Assembly (NCBI RefSeq): GCF_002709775.1
Contig: NZ_PAQR01000005.1
Span: forward strand, 1-64,000
Length of the DNA stretch: 64,000 nucleotides
Direction: 5' to 3'
Origin: Thalassospira sp.
Lineage (GTDB): Bacteria; Pseudomonadota; Alphaproteobacteria; Rhodospirillales; Thalassospiraceae
Position numbers and translations under genes: made by a program. Shown piece by piece: positions 44,942-54,576 of this stretch. Positions within the stretch are counted from its first letter, which is position 1. Every line of letters starts with the position of its first letter. The notes under the pieces were generated by a model. That model made no database searches and had not been told where the DNA came from. It saw only the letters and a program-made list of their open reading frames with translations.

Positions 44942-44972
44942 ACGGGGCGCGGATGTGGGACCTGCGCCCCGT
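44942..44972. terminator. Bidirectional terminator of the polyol operon and the DNA glycosylase gene
   Basis: ACGGGGCGC pairs with GCGCCCCGT and is followed by TTTACC. The converging glycosylase gene ends immediately beside it. Confidence 0.8.
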
Positions 44973-46211
44973 TTACCTTATCGCCACACTGGCGAGGTAC
45001 TTGGAAAAATTGTTAGCGGGCATGACTTCGACCCCGTCCAGTCCCAAGAAAACCGAAAGCCGCACAAGGTTTTCCATCAGCGGCCCGGCCACGTCCCCGG
45101 CCTTGGCATGGTCTTCCAGATGCGCACTTTGCACCCGAAGCCCCCCGGCCTGCCGATCCGATTTCAAATCGACCCGCGCAACAAATTCGCCATTTAACAT
45201 GAACGGCAAAACGTAATAGCCGTATTCGCGTTTCTCGGCCGGCACATAAATCTCGATCCGATAGGTAAAACCGAATATCCGCTCCACCCGGTCACGTTCC
45301 CACATCACCGGGTCAAACGGCACCATCAGGCAAGTCGGCTTGGCGCGCGACCTCGGATTGACCTTCGGGCACAAATAGCCCGGCTGTTTCCAGCCTTCAA
45401 CATCGGCCCGCAACAACCGGCCTTCTTCGACAAGGCGCACCAGACAGGCCTTGGTTTCATCGGTTGGCAGGCGGAAATATTTGCGCAGATCAATCTCGGC
45501 AGCCACCCCCATGGCGGCAATCCCCTGACAGATCAAATCACACATCGCGTCCTGCCGATCCCGGTCGGGTTCGTGGGCCGCATCGCAGATAATGCGATGG
45601 GGCAGATCATATTCGCGCTCGAAACTGCTGCGCCGTTTGCGCGCCATGACCTGACCGCTCCAGAACAGATATTCCATCGCGGTCTTGGTATTTGACCAAC
45701 CCCACCATTTCTCGCTGCTACGGTCCTCTGTTTCCAGTGAACTGGCGGCAACCGCCCCTTCACGATCAATATGGCGCAGGATGTTATCAATCAGATCAGG
45801 CTGCTCTCGCTGAACCCGTGCGATATTGCCCCAGGTCCCCAAGCCCTGCTCGGCATCGCGCATCCGCCAACGATAAAGATGATAATCCTCAACCGGGATC
45901 ATCGATGCTTCATGCCCCCAATATTCAAACAGCTTGCGCTGCCGGGCATTCCCCCAGACCATTTCATCAAGCAATTTCGGGTCATAAACGCCCAACCGGG
46001 AAAAGATCGGCATGTAATGTGCGCGCGTCAGAACATTGACACTATCGACCTGCAACATGTTGGTCGCCCGGATGGTTTTCAAAATCCGGCGCTTGCTCAC
46101 ATCCCGGTCGGGATTGGCATCAAATCCCTGCCCGACAAGGGCAAGATTGCGCGCCTGTTTGGCGGAAATCGAAACGGCGGGCGATGGCATGGCGGCACTG
46201 TCAATTGGCAT
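44973..46211 (-). CDS. DNA glycosylase of the AlkZ/YcaQ family (winged-helix domain protein)
   Basis: A 412-residue protein of the HTH_42 family, whose characterised members excise alkylated bases or unhook interstrand crosslinks. The catalytic motif is present in the QxD form (Gln54-Val-Asp56 in NMLQVDSVNV), followed by RAHYMPIFSRLG. Other typical segments are LFEYWGHEASMIP, WWGWSNTKTAMEYLFWSG and FDPVMWERDRVERIFGF. QxD types resemble E. coli YcaQ, while QxQ occurs in Streptomyces AlkZ. Exact lesion specificity is unknown. The ATG at 46211 has a poor ribosome binding site; Met at 46190 is an alternative. Confidence 0.9.
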   Translation of the reverse strand: MPIDSAAMPSPAVSISAKQARNLALVGQGFDANPDRDVSKRRILKTIRATNMLQVDSVNVLTRAHYMPIFSRLGVYDPKLLDEMVWGNARQRKLFEYWGHEASMIPVEDYHLYRWRMRDAEQGLGTWGNIARVQREQPDLIDNILRHIDREGAVAASSLETEDRSSEKWWGWSNTKTAMEYLFWSGQVMARKRRSSFEREYDLPHRIICDAAHEPDRDRQDAMCDLICQGIAAMGVAAEIDLRKYFRLPTDETKACLVRLVEEGRLLRADVEGWKQPGYLCPKVNPRSRAKPTCLMVPFDPVMWERDRVERIFGFTYRIEIYVPAEKREYGYYVLPFMLNGEFVARVDLKSDRQAGGLRVQSAHLEDHAKAGDVAGPLMENLVRLSVFLGLDGVEVMPANNFSKYLASVAIR

Positions 46212-46386
46212 TGGGGTACACTTGGAATGTCGAATAAAAACAGATGCATGCTAACACAGGCTCCTGACAATTCTGGCAGGATGATTTTGCGGTTCCCCCT
46301 GCTCGCGAACTTGACCGCACACAACGACGCTCATAGGCTCGAGACAGCATTTTACAAATGACGCCCCAACAAACAGGACAGCCCGA

Positions 46387-48393
46387 ATGACCACCCCGCA
46401 GATCATGATTCTGGCCGTACTGCTTGGCACGGTTGTGCTGTTTTTGTGGGGCCGCTGGCGCCATGACATGGTCGCCATGGCGTCCCTTCTGGTTTGTGTG
46501 GTTTTGGGGCTGGTGCCAACCGATGCGGCCTTTGTGGGCTTTGGCCATCCGGCTGTAATCACGGTGGCCTGCATCCTGATCCTGTCCTCTGCCCTGCAAC
46601 GATCCGGTGCGGTCGATACCTTGTCACGCACGGTCTTGCCGCAATCGGCTGGCCCGTTTGTTACCATGGCCGCCCTTAGTCTTCTGGCCGCCATCCTCTC
46701 GGCCTTCATGAACAATGTCGGCGCATTGGCGCTTTTGATGCCGATCGCCCTTCAGGTCGCCAACAAACAGGATCTGCCGCCGGGAAAAATCCTGATGCCG
46801 CTGGCCTTTGGCTCGATCCTTGGCGGCATGACGACCTTGATCGGCACGCCACCCAACCTGATCGTTTCGGGCTTCCGGGCCGAGGCGACCGGATCGGGCT
46901 TTTCTATGTTTGATTACAGCCCGGTCGGTATCGCCATTGCGCTGGCGGGGCTCGCCTTTGTCATTCTGTTTGGCCGGTTTCTGGTGCCCAACCGCGAACG
47001 TGCAGGGGCCGAGGGATTTGAAACCGGATCCTATCTGACCGAGGCCCGCATTACCGAGGGCAGCAAGGCCACCGGCATGTTGCTGCGCGATATCAACGAA
47101 GAGCTGGAAAAGTCCGACGCCCAGATCATCGGCCTGATCCGCAACGAAACCCGCATCCCGGCCCCAAGCCAATACCGCGAACTCAAACAGGACGACATCC
47201 TTCTGATCGAAGCCGAACCGGAAGGATTGGCAAGCGCGCTTGGTAGCCTCGAGCTTACCTTGGAGGCCGAATGGCGCGACGCCCGCGCCAAGGAAGCCGC
47301 CAAGGAGGCGGAAAAACAAAAGGCGCTTGAGGAAAAAGAAGCCGAGAAAGAGGCCGAGCAATCAGACAACGCAGAAGAGCCGGCAAAGACCAAGGCACAA
47401 CAGGCAACAAAACCTGCTGAGAAGGAAATTGCTGCGCAAAAAGACGATGCGAAAGACAGTGCGGATAAGGGCGACGAACACGACGACAATGAGGCCGACA
47501 AAAAAGCCGAGCCGCATAAAAAGCCCGTCCAGTCCGATGACATTTCCCTGATCGAAGTCGCGGTACTGCCAAACGCCGCCTTCATTGGCCGGTCGGCTGC
47601 CGATATCCGCATTCGCAGCCGCTATGGCGTTAACCTGCTTGCGATCTCCCGTCAGGGCCACCGCTCCATGAGCCGCCTGCGCACCATGAAAATGCGCGCC
47701 GGTGACGTGCTTCTGATGCAGGGCACACCGGCCGCCATTCATGAATTTGGCAACCGCCTGGGCTGTGTACCGCTGGCCGAACGGTCGCTCAACCTTGGCG
47801 ACAAGACCCAGGCGCTGAAGGCGACCGGCATCATGGCGATTGCCATCGCCCTTGCCGCCTTTGGCATCCTGCCCGCCGCCATTGCCTTCGCACTCGGTGT
47901 GCTCGCAACCTTGCTGACCGGTGTGGTGTCACCACGCACACTTTATGACGCGGTCGATTGGCCCGTGGTGGTGCTGCTCGCGGCCCTCATCCCGGTCGCC
48001 AATGCCATGGAAAGTACCGGCAGTGCCGATCTGATTGCGCGCTTCCTGCTGGAATCGGTCGCCCAAGGCAATGCGGTGATCGCCGTCGGCCTGATCCTTG
48101 TCGTCACCATGACGCTTTCTGATTTCATGAATAATGCCGCGACCGCAGCCGTCATGTGCCCAATTGCAATCGGCAGTGCCGCCCAACTCGACGCCAGCTC
48201 CGACCCGTTCCTGATGGCGGTCGCCATCGGCGCGTCCTGCGCCTTCCTGACCCCCATCGGCCATCAGAACAACACCCTCATCCTCGGCCCCGGCGGCTTC
48301 CGCTTCGGAGACTACTGGCGCCTAGGCCTGCCGATTGAGATCATTGTCGTGGCAGTTGGGGTGCCCACCCTTCTATGGGTTTGGCCGCTTTAG
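46387..48393 (+). CDS. SLC13-family permease with two TrkA-C (RCK_C) domains and a charged linker
   Basis: A 668-residue anion transporter of the divalent anion/sodium symporter superfamily. Membrane halves (about 1-205 and 480-668) flank a cytoplasmic insert with two RCK_C domains (about 212-290 and 385-465). Clusters of the fold are AFMNNVGALALL, GTPPNLIV, SDFMNNAATAAV and TPIGHQNNTL. Family members with RCK_C domains commonly transport sulfate, dicarboxylates or phosphate; the substrate here is open. Between the RCK_C domains lies an 85-residue Lys/Glu/Asp/Ala-rich low-complexity segment (about 299-383), unusual for the family. The ATG at 46387 has only a weak ribosome binding site. Confidence 0.9.
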   Translation: MTTPQIMILAVLLGTVVLFLWGRWRHDMVAMASLLVCVVLGLVPTDAAFVGFGHPAVITVACILILSSALQRSGAVDTLSRTVLPQSAGPFVTMAALSLLAAILSAFMNNVGALALLMPIALQVANKQDLPPGKILMPLAFGSILGGMTTLIGTPPNLIVSGFRAEATGSGFSMFDYSPVGIAIALAGLAFVILFGRFLVPNRERAGAEGFETGSYLTEARITEGSKATGMLLRDINEELEKSDAQIIGLIRNETRIPAPSQYRELKQDDILLIEAEPEGLASALGSLELTLEAEWRDARAKEAAKEAEKQKALEEKEAEKEAEQSDNAEEPAKTKAQQATKPAEKEIAAQKDDAKDSADKGDEHDDNEADKKAEPHKKPVQSDDISLIEVAVLPNAAFIGRSAADIRIRSRYGVNLLAISRQGHRSMSRLRTMKMRAGDVLLMQGTPAAIHEFGNRLGCVPLAERSLNLGDKTQALKATGIMAIAIALAAFGILPAAIAFALGVLATLLTGVVSPRTLYDAVDWPVVVLLAALIPVANAMESTGSADLIARFLLESVAQGNAVIAVGLILVVTMTLSDFMNNAATAAVMCPIAIGSAAQLDASSDPFLMAVAIGASCAFLTPIGHQNNTLILGPGGFRFGDYWRLGLPIEIIVVAVGVPTLLWVWPL

Positions 48394-49332
48394 TTTGTCT
48401 CGCTCGCTTTCTTCAACGACCCATGAAACGAACTTTTCGGCGTAGTTGTCTTCACGACCCTCATCCCCTGGGGCTCTGATGGCGAAGTACCCATATCCAT
48501 TGCGATAACTGCAGCCAAATGGCTCGGTAAGGATGCCGGTTCTCAGGGCCTCATTTACCAGTGGCCTCCCCACCAGCGCGATCCCCTGCCCGGCAATTGC
48601 AGCCTGAACGACGGCATTATAATCATTAAACCGCGCACCACCGCTAAGCGGTAAGGCAGGCCCACCGACAAGGCTCACCCAGCGTTGCCAACTGAGCTGA
48701 ATTTGCGCCGATTGCGTCCAGTCAAAATGAAGCAGCGAAAACTCGGCCATAGATGCAATATCAAGCGGACGCTTCTTGTCGGCGATCAATGACGGGCTGC
48801 AAACGGCAATGGTTTCATCTTCGAAAAACCTGACCACCTTCAGATCACCTTGAACTTCTTTTGTGTATCGCAACGCGACATCCGCATGACCATGCGCCAC
48901 ATCCGCAAAGCGCGTTGTTGAATCCAGAAGAATATCGATCTCGGGATTGTCCGCCTGAAAACGGCCAAGACGCCCCACAAGCCATGCCTGTGCGAAAGAC
49001 GGATCGACCGAAATTCTCAATTGTCGCCGTCCATCATATTCACGAATTTTGCGCACCCCGGCGCTGAGATTTCCAAAGGCGACGTGAAGCTCGGCCAAAC
49101 CGGCCTCGGCTGCTCGTGTAATAGCCACGTTGCGACCATCGCGAATGACAAGGTCCTGCCCAATCACATCTTCAAGACCGCGCACCAACTGATGAACGGC
49201 CGCAGGACTAACCCCCAGTTCCTCTGCGGCCTGCTGGAAGCTTCCGTGTCTTGCCACGGTTTCTAACGCGCGGATGGATTTAAGAGATGGCAACCACCCG
49301 GATATTTCAGAATTTAGTTTTTCTGACTTCAT
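48373..49332 (-). CDS. LysR-family transcriptional regulator (GcvA-like subgroup)
   Basis: A 319-residue regulator. The helix-turn-helix (about 18-60; LETVARHGSFQQAAEELGVSPAAVHQLVRGLE) resembles the GcvA subgroup, and a periplasmic-binding-like effector domain follows from about 90. The start is uncertain: the ATG at 49332 has no good ribosome binding site, and a GTG at 49386 would add 18 residues. It is divergent from the EamA transporter gene, so it likely controls that gene and itself. Its 3' end overlaps the SLC13 gene on the opposite strand by 21 bases. Confidence 0.92.
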   Translation of the reverse strand: MKSEKLNSEISGWLPSLKSIRALETVARHGSFQQAAEELGVSPAAVHQLVRGLEDVIGQDLVIRDGRNVAITRAAEAGLAELHVAFGNLSAGVRKIREYDGRRQLRISVDPSFAQAWLVGRLGRFQADNPEIDILLDSTTRFADVAHGHADVALRYTKEVQGDLKVVRFFEDETIAVCSPSLIADKKRPLDIASMAEFSLLHFDWTQSAQIQLSWQRWVSLVGGPALPLSGGARFNDYNAVVQAAIAGQGIALVGRPLVNEALRTGILTEPFGCSYRNGYGYFAIRAPGDEGREDNYAEKFVSWVVEESERDKLKRPNP

Positions 49333-49358
49333 TGCAAATTTCAAATGATTGGATTTCA

Positions 49359-49373
49359 CCAAATTTCTTTTGG
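49359..49373. promoter_or_regulatory. Candidate LysR operator
   Basis: CCAAA-TTTCT-TTTGG is an inverted repeat with a five-base centre lying between the divergent LysR and EamA genes, the usual location and size for a LysR binding site. Inference from position. Confidence 0.4.
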
Positions 49374-49428
49374 AATATTGGATCACAACATCCGATCTTG
49401 AACAATCACAACTTAATTGAACTTAAAC

Positions 49429-50313
49429 GTGAAACCTAAACATCTGCTTCTGGCAGCCCTGATGTCGATCATCTTTGGCATGGGCTGGGTTCTGGCCAAG
49501 GCCGCACTCGACCACTTCCCGCCCATCCTCTTGGCAGCGTTTCGCTTTGCTGTCGCAGCCATCGTCTTGATCTGGTTTGTCAAACCGCCATTCGGCCAGA
49601 TGCGCAACATCATGCTCATCTCCGCCCTGGCCATTACGGTTCCCTATGCCATGATTTATGTCGGCCTCAAGGACCTTGATGCGTCAGCGACCATTCTTCT
49701 GGTCCAACTTGAAGCACCGGTTTTGATTATGCTCGGTGCCCTCATGCTTGGTGAAATGCCGGGCTACAAAAAAACCATCGGCACCATGATCGCTTTTGCT
49801 GGCATCGTTTTGATCGCTGGCGACCCTCACATTCGGAGCAACATTACCGCTGTTGCATGGGTGCTGGGCAGCATCCTGACATGGGCTGTCGGACAGATTA
49901 AAATCCGCAAACTTGGGCAAACCGGCGGCTTGCGGAATCTGGCATGGATTTCGGCTTTTGCTTTTCCTCAGCTGCTCTTGACTTCCGCACTTCTCGAAGA
50001 CGATCAGATAGGCTTGATTCTGAATGCCACGCCAGCGGTCTGGATGACGGTGATCTATCTTGGCATGGCCATGACAGTCGGCGGTGTCGGTATCTGGTAT
50101 CACCTGATCGGGAAATATCCGGTGGCGTTTGTCAGTCCGTTTTTGCTGCTGGTGCCTGTCACGACAATCTTTGGCGGGGTTCTATGGCTCGATGAAAGCC
50201 TAACCCGGATGTCGGTAATAGGGGGCGCCATCATCATCGCAGGTGTTGCGTTGGTTATTGTCGAACGCCCCACTGCGCGGAAACGGCTCAAGGCAGGCAA
50301 GACCGCCAAATAG
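49429..50313 (+). CDS. EamA/DMT-family transporter
   Basis: A 294-residue membrane protein with ten predicted helices and the two EamA repeats (about 5-135 and 145-280). Typical elements are LLLAALMSIIFGMGWVLAK, RFAVAAIVLIW, EAPVLIMLGALMLGE and, in the second half, FVSPFLLLVPVTTIFGGVLWLDE. Members export amino-acid or metabolite compounds, but the substrate cannot be told. Start is unclear: GTG at 49429 or TTG at 49417; neither has a clear ribosome binding site. It is transcribed away from the LysR gene. Confidence 0.88.
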   Translation: MKPKHLLLAALMSIIFGMGWVLAKAALDHFPPILLAAFRFAVAAIVLIWFVKPPFGQMRNIMLISALAITVPYAMIYVGLKDLDASATILLVQLEAPVLIMLGALMLGEMPGYKKTIGTMIAFAGIVLIAGDPHIRSNITAVAWVLGSILTWAVGQIKIRKLGQTGGLRNLAWISAFAFPQLLLTSALLEDDQIGLILNATPAVWMTVIYLGMAMTVGGVGIWYHLIGKYPVAFVSPFLLLVPVTTIFGGVLWLDESLTRMSVIGGAIIIAGVALVIVERPTARKRLKAGKTAK

Positions 50314-50328
50314 GCTTGGCAAAACAAA

Positions 50329-50351
50329 AAGGGCAGCCGATGGCTGCCCTT
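50329..50351. terminator. Terminator between the EamA gene and folD
   Basis: AAGGGCAGCC and GGCTGCCCTT form a 10-bp stem around a two- to four-base loop. On the minus strand a T-run (CCCTTTTTGTTTTG) follows, so it mainly serves folD and may also stop the EamA transcript. Confidence 0.85.
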
Positions 50352-50375
50352 CGCATTTCGATATGGTCGTGCGGC

Positions 50376-51275
50376 TTAGCTGTCAAAACCAAGGTTCGGC
50401 ACCGCAACGCCATTGGCGCGGCAGGCCGAGATCAGGGTGTTGTTGAGCAGGCACGCAATGGTCATCGGGCCGACACCGCCCGGGACCGGGGTAATGGCGC
50501 CAGCGACCTTGGATGCGGTTTCAAACTCGACATCACCGACCAGTTTGGTTTTGCCGTTTTCCCCGTCGATGCGGTTGATGCCAACATCAATCACGGTGGC
50601 ACCCGGAGCGATCCAGTCACCCTTAATCATGTTCGGGCGGCCAACGGCGGCAACGACGATATCGGCACGACGGACTTCATCAGGCAGGTCGCGGGTACGC
50701 GAATGCGCGATGGTGACCGTGCAGCTTTCCTTCAGTAGCAGCTGCGCCATCGGCTTGCCAACGATGTTCGAACGGCCCACAACGACGGCGCGTTTCCCCG
50801 ACAGATCCCCAAGGGTGTCTTTAAGCAACATCAGGCAGCCATAAGGTGTGCAGGGGGCAAAGCCTTCGCCGCCTGTCGCCAGGGCGCCGGCATTGACAAC
50901 ATGGAAGCCGTCGACATCTTTGGTCGGGTCGATGGCGGCCAGAATGGCCTGTTCGTTGATATGCTTGGGCACGGGAAGCTGACAGAGAATGCCATGCACG
51001 TTTTCATCGGCATTGAGCTTGGCGATCAGCGCCAGCAAATCAGCCTCGCTGGTTTCCGCCGGCAGCTTGTGCTCATAGGAATTCATGCCGCATTCAAGGG
51101 TCTGCTTGCCCTTGTTGCGCACATAGACCTGGCTTGCCGGGTCTTCACCGACCAGAATGACGGCCAGACCCGGTGTTACGCCATGTTCGGATTTAAGCTT
51201 TGATACTTCGGCTGTGATATCGGTGCGCAGGTTGGCTGCGAATGCCTTGCCGTCGATGATTTTCGCGTCACTCAT
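50376..51275 (-). CDS. folD: Bifunctional methylenetetrahydrofolate dehydrogenase / methenyltetrahydrofolate cyclohydrolase
   Basis: Interconverts methylene-, methenyl- and formyl-tetrahydrofolate, supplying one-carbon units for purines and formyl-Met-tRNA. The 299-residue protein has the catalytic Lys region [10 protein letters not shown], the [14 protein letters not shown] motif and the NADP-binding [15 protein letters not shown], then [14 protein letters not shown]. It overlaps the DUF167 gene upstream by four bases, so the two are translationally coupled. Confidence 0.97.
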   Translation of the reverse strand: MSDAKIIDGKAFAANLRTDITAEVSKLKSEHGVTPGLAVILVGEDPASQVYVRNKGKQTLECGMNSYEHKLPAETSEADLLALIAKLNADENVHGILCQLPVPKHINEQAILAAIDPTKDVDGFHVVNAGALATGGEGFAPCTPYGCLMLLKDTLGDLSGKRAVVVGRSNIVGKPMAQLLLKESCTVTIAHSRTRDLPDEVRRADIVVAAVGRPNMIKGDWIAPGATVIDVGINRIDGENGKTKLVGDVEFETASKVAGAITPVPGGVGPMTIACLLNNTLISACRANGVAVPNLGFDS

Positions 51276-51604
51276 ATGTCTGTCCGCCCCGTGAGTTGGG
51301 ATATTTTCGCCATCAGCTCTTCGGGATTTCCGTCGATCAGCAGCGTTTTGGTGCGATCAGTTTGCCCGGAAACAATCCTGACCGACGATTTAGGACATTT
51401 GGCCGCTTTTGCCAAAAGTTTTATCAGCGCCTGATTGGCCTTGCCGTTCTCGGGCACGGCCGTCACCGACACCTTTAGCTGCTCCTGCCCGTTGGCATCG
51501 ACCATGACATCACCAATCGCGTTGCGTGATGCCTTTGGCGTCAACCGAACGAACAGTCGAACCCCTGATGGCTCGGACCGTAACACGGGCGCGGGATCAG
51601 ACAT
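51272..51604 (-). CDS. yggU: DUF167/YggU-family protein
   Basis: A 110-residue protein with the family core [39 protein letters not shown] and [18 protein letters not shown]. The function of the family is not established. It lies between yggT and folD, a conserved neighbourhood in alphaproteobacteria, and its last codons overlap folD. Confidence 0.93.
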   Translation of the reverse strand: MSDPAPVLRSEPSGVRLFVRLTPKASRNAIGDVMVDANGQEQLKVSVTAVPENGKANQALIKLLAKAAKCPKSSVRIVSGQTDRTKTLLIDGNPEELMAKISQLTGRTDI

Positions 51605-51641
51605 TGTCTAAATGAGACAATTTAATAGGTGAAATGAGACA

Positions 51642-51938
51642 TCAATACCCGACAAGCGCCATCCGGACGTCGGTCTGGATCAGCATATTGGCAAATTGCA
51701 GGACCAAGATAAGGATGATCGGCGAGATATCAATACCGCCAAGATCGGGCATGATCCGCCGGATCGGGCGCAGTGCCGGTTCGGTGACACGATACAGGAA
51801 ATCACCGACCATATAGACGAACCGGTTGTTGGTGTTGATCACGTTGAACGCCACAAGCCATGACAGGATTGCCGAAGCAATCAGCATGAAAATGTAGATC
51901 CCCACCACAGTGTCAATCAGCCAGAAAATCGCCAGCAT
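51642..51938 (-). CDS. yggT: YggT-family membrane protein
   Basis: A 98-residue protein with two membrane helices (about 5-28 and 70-92) and the YggT core [34 protein letters not shown] between them. The family is linked to cell shape, osmotic adaptation or division in different bacteria, without a fixed biochemical role. First gene of a yggT-yggU-folD operon. Confidence 0.95.
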   Translation of the reverse strand: MLAIFWLIDTVVGIYIFMLIASAILSWLVAFNVINTNNRFVYMVGDFLYRVTEPALRPIRRIMPDLGGIDISPIILILVLQFANMLIQTDVRMALVGY

Positions 51939-52227
51939 CGCCGCTCCTTACAATCGCCGGGCACATGGATGTTTTGGGCCCGGAAAGATGTTTGCACGCA
52001 GCAAAACCTAGTCGGCAATGGCCGCTAACGCAAGCACACAGCGTTGATTTTGGTGCAATTGGCGCCAAGTTTTCATCGCTTTGTGATCATGCTCACCAAA
52101 GGCGCTAAAAACGCAGGCCCTTAACGCCCTGCCAGAAACTGTCAGGAGATGTCAGTCCCGCCCCGATTACGCCTTGTATACAGGCCCGCTTCAACGCCAG
52201 AATGTGGCCATTGAAGGAGGAGCTATC

Positions 52228-52812
52228 ATGTCGAATACCGATCACTCGCGCTGCGGCTGGGCATTGAGCCATGCCGACAAACCGTTTTATGTCGACTATC
52301 ACGACAGCGAGTGGGGTGTTCCGGTGCATGACGACCGGCATTTCTTTGAAATGCTGATCCTTGAGGGTGCCCAGGCAGGCCTGAGCTGGCTGACCATTCT
52401 GGCCCGGCGGGATACCTATCGCGCGGCTTATGACAATTTCGATGTGAAAAAGGTCGCGGCCTACGACACCGCGAAGCAGGAGGCCCTTCTGGCTGATCCG
52501 GGGATTATTCGAAATAAATTAAAAGTCGCGGCGTCTATTCAAAATGCGCAAACATTCATCGCGATCCAAAAAGAGTTCGGAAGCTTCGATTCCTACATCT
52601 GGTCATTTGTAGGAGGAAAGCCGGTGATCAATCACTGGAAAAGCATGTCGGATGTTCCGGTCTCGACCGAACTCAGCGACAAAATTTCCAAGGATCTGAA
52701 AAAACGCGGCATGAAGTTTGTCGGCACCACGATCATCTATTCCTTCCTGCAGGCCACCGGCATCGTGATGGACCACACCACCGACTGTTACCGCTACGAG
52801 GCGCTAAGCTGA
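52228..52812 (+). CDS. tag: 3-methyladenine DNA glycosylase I
   Basis: Removes 3-methyladenine from alkylated DNA. The 194-residue protein matches Tag: RCGWALSHADKPFYVDYHDSEWG near the start, with Cys and His as zinc ligands, EGAQAGLSWLTILARRDTYR, and the second zinc pair in DHTTDCYRY at the C-terminus. The ATG at 52228 follows GAAGGAGGAGCTATC, a superb ribosome binding site. It converges with the LacI gene and overlaps its 3' end by nine bases. Confidence 0.97.
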   Translation: MSNTDHSRCGWALSHADKPFYVDYHDSEWGVPVHDDRHFFEMLILEGAQAGLSWLTILARRDTYRAAYDNFDVKKVAAYDTAKQEALLADPGIIRNKLKVAASIQNAQTFIAIQKEFGSFDSYIWSFVGGKPVINHWKSMSDVPVSTELSDKISKDLKKRGMKFVGTTIIYSFLQATGIVMDHTTDCYRYEALS

Positions 52813-53847
52813 GGTTGAACCGCGCAGTAACAGGCTGGTTTCAAGCGTGATGGTCTTGCCCTGCTCTTCGGACAGGGCCATTTCGGCCGCCAATCTGCCC
52901 TTTTCAACGGAATCCTGATGCATAGTGGTGAGTGGCGGATCGGTGCGTTCGCCGGCTTGAATGCCATCAAAACCAATGATCTTGAGGTCACCCGGCACGT
53001 TGCGGCCGATAGCGCGTGCGGCGTCGATGGCGCCGATGGCGATCACGTCCGACATGGCGAGAATGCCGTTGATGTCGGGATGGTCTGCAAGAAGCTCTTT
53101 CGTCATTTTGGCACTGTGATCGGACTGGTTGTCGCATTCGATATGGACAACATCACTTGCCGCAATCCCGGCGACCTCAAGGGCAGCGTGATAACCCGCC
53201 AAACGTTCGCGCACCACCCGGTGGCTGGCAGCGCCCAGACGGTTGGGGCTCATCGGGCCGAAGTGATCATGTTCGGTTGCCTGCAGAGACAGGATGGCGA
53301 ATTTCGAAGCACCACAATCAAGCAGGTGCCGGGCGGCATTTTTGGCAGCCGAAAAGTCATCAAGCCCCACGGTGCCCGCCGCACCGGCAATGTCGGTATC
53401 GATGCTGATCAGCGGCTGATTACGGCGCTGGATAGCTTTGATGATGTCATTATTGTCGGAATAGCAATGCACCAGAAAGGCATCGACCGCCGCATTGTTT
53501 ACAGCCGTAATCGCTTGTTCGGGATTTTCGGCCGAGATGATCATGACATTGACACCATGGCGCGCGCATTCGCGCCCGATCCCGCGCAGTAATTCAATCG
53601 CCACCGGATCGCTAAAGGCATATTCAAGATTATCCGGGAAAACGACACCGAGTGCCCCGGCCTTGCCGGTACGCAGCATGCGCGCCATGACATGCGGGCC
53701 GCGATAGCCAAGCTCACGCGCGGCTTCAAAGATGCGCTCGCGGACTTCCGGGCGGACAAGATCGGGCTTACCAAAGGCGTTGGAGGCCGTGCCCTGCGAA
53801 ACCCCGGCCGCCTTGGCGACATCGAGAAGTTTTACGCGTTTTGCCAT
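52804..53847 (-). CDS. LacI-family transcriptional regulator
   Basis: A 347-residue repressor-type protein. The N-terminal helix-turn-helix (about 6-28; LLDVAKAAGVSQGTASNAF) and hinge LRTGKAGALGVVFPD are followed by a periplasmic-binding-like sugar domain (RNQPLISIDTDIAG, GFDGIQAG). Such proteins usually control a sugar operon, yet no transporter or sugar enzyme gene is adjacent, so its target may be elsewhere. The start at 53847 is chosen because the HTH begins directly after it; the frame is open 21 codons further upstream. Confidence 0.93.
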   Translation of the reverse strand: MAKRVKLLDVAKAAGVSQGTASNAFGKPDLVRPEVRERIFEAARELGYRGPHVMARMLRTGKAGALGVVFPDNLEYAFSDPVAIELLRGIGRECARHGVNVMIISAENPEQAITAVNNAAVDAFLVHCYSDNNDIIKAIQRRNQPLISIDTDIAGAAGTVGLDDFSAAKNAARHLLDCGASKFAILSLQATEHDHFGPMSPNRLGAASHRVVRERLAGYHAALEVAGIAASDVVHIECDNQSDHSAKMTKELLADHPDINGILAMSDVIAIGAIDAARAIGRNVPGDLKIIGFDGIQAGERTDPPLTTMHQDSVEKGRLAAEMALSEEQGKTITLETSLLLRGSTSA

Positions 53848-53964
53848 GCCTGCCTGATCCCCGAAACCGTCATTACTCGTTTGAATTGGCGACACTATAG
53901 CCAGAAGCAAGGCCCCACGACCAGAGATCAGTGACCAAAGTTTTTCAACAGCCCTCTGAAAGCC

Positions 53965-54576
53965 CTAACGGGACTCAGGCCGGGTATTGCGGAAGGTCAG
54001 GTTGATACGCGGACCAACTTGCCGGGCGGTTTTGGGCAATTGATGGACCCAGCAATGCTGTGTCGAACCCGACATGATCAGTGCCGAATTATGGGGCAGA
54101 TCGACGCTGATGCGATCCCCGGTTTTCTTGTGCCGGAAATGAAAGCGGCGTTCCTGCCCGAAGGTCAGGCTGGCGATCACCGGGTTTTCACCAAGAACTT
54201 CCTCGTCATCGGCATGCCAGGAAACACTGTCGCGCCCGTCACGATACTGGTTGAGCAACACGGTATTAAACGCCACACCGGCGAGGTCTTCGGCCAAGGT
54301 TCGCAACGGGGCGACGATGCGGGGAAACGGGCTTGCCGGGTGATAGACGCCGCTATAGCGATAGGCGACTTCGCCATACCAAGCGGTCAGGCGCGGGACC
54401 GCAATTTCTTTGCCATGGATTTTGGCGGTTTCCTGTTGCCAGACGATGTTGCTTTGAAGGCGGGCAAAGGTCTTGTCGGCCTCATCATCAGCCATGATGT
54501 CACGCAGCAACAGCACTTCGCCATCGAAGGGCAAAAGGTTGCGTGGTGGTTCATTGGCAAACAGATCGCCGGTCAT
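53965..54576 (-). CDS. AlkB-like alpha-ketoglutarate-dependent dioxygenase
   Basis: Fe(II)/2-oxoglutarate oxygenase of 203 residues of the AlkB/ALKBH2-3 type, which removes methyl groups from 1-methyladenine and 3-methylcytosine in nucleic acids. The iron-binding HxD in SWHADDEEVL, the distal His in WVHQLPK and the oxoglutarate-binding Arg in RINLTFRNT are all present, as is LTAWYGE. Lies 118 bases upstream of the LacI gene on the same strand, near tag; co-regulation under alkylation stress is only a guess. Confidence 0.93.
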   Translation of the reverse strand: MTGDLFANEPPRNLLPFDGEVLLLRDIMADDEADKTFARLQSNIVWQQETAKIHGKEIAVPRLTAWYGEVAYRYSGVYHPASPFPRIVAPLRTLAEDLAGVAFNTVLLNQYRDGRDSVSWHADDEEVLGENPVIASLTFGQERRFHFRHKKTGDRISVDLPHNSALIMSGSTQHCWVHQLPKTARQVGPRINLTFRNTRPESR

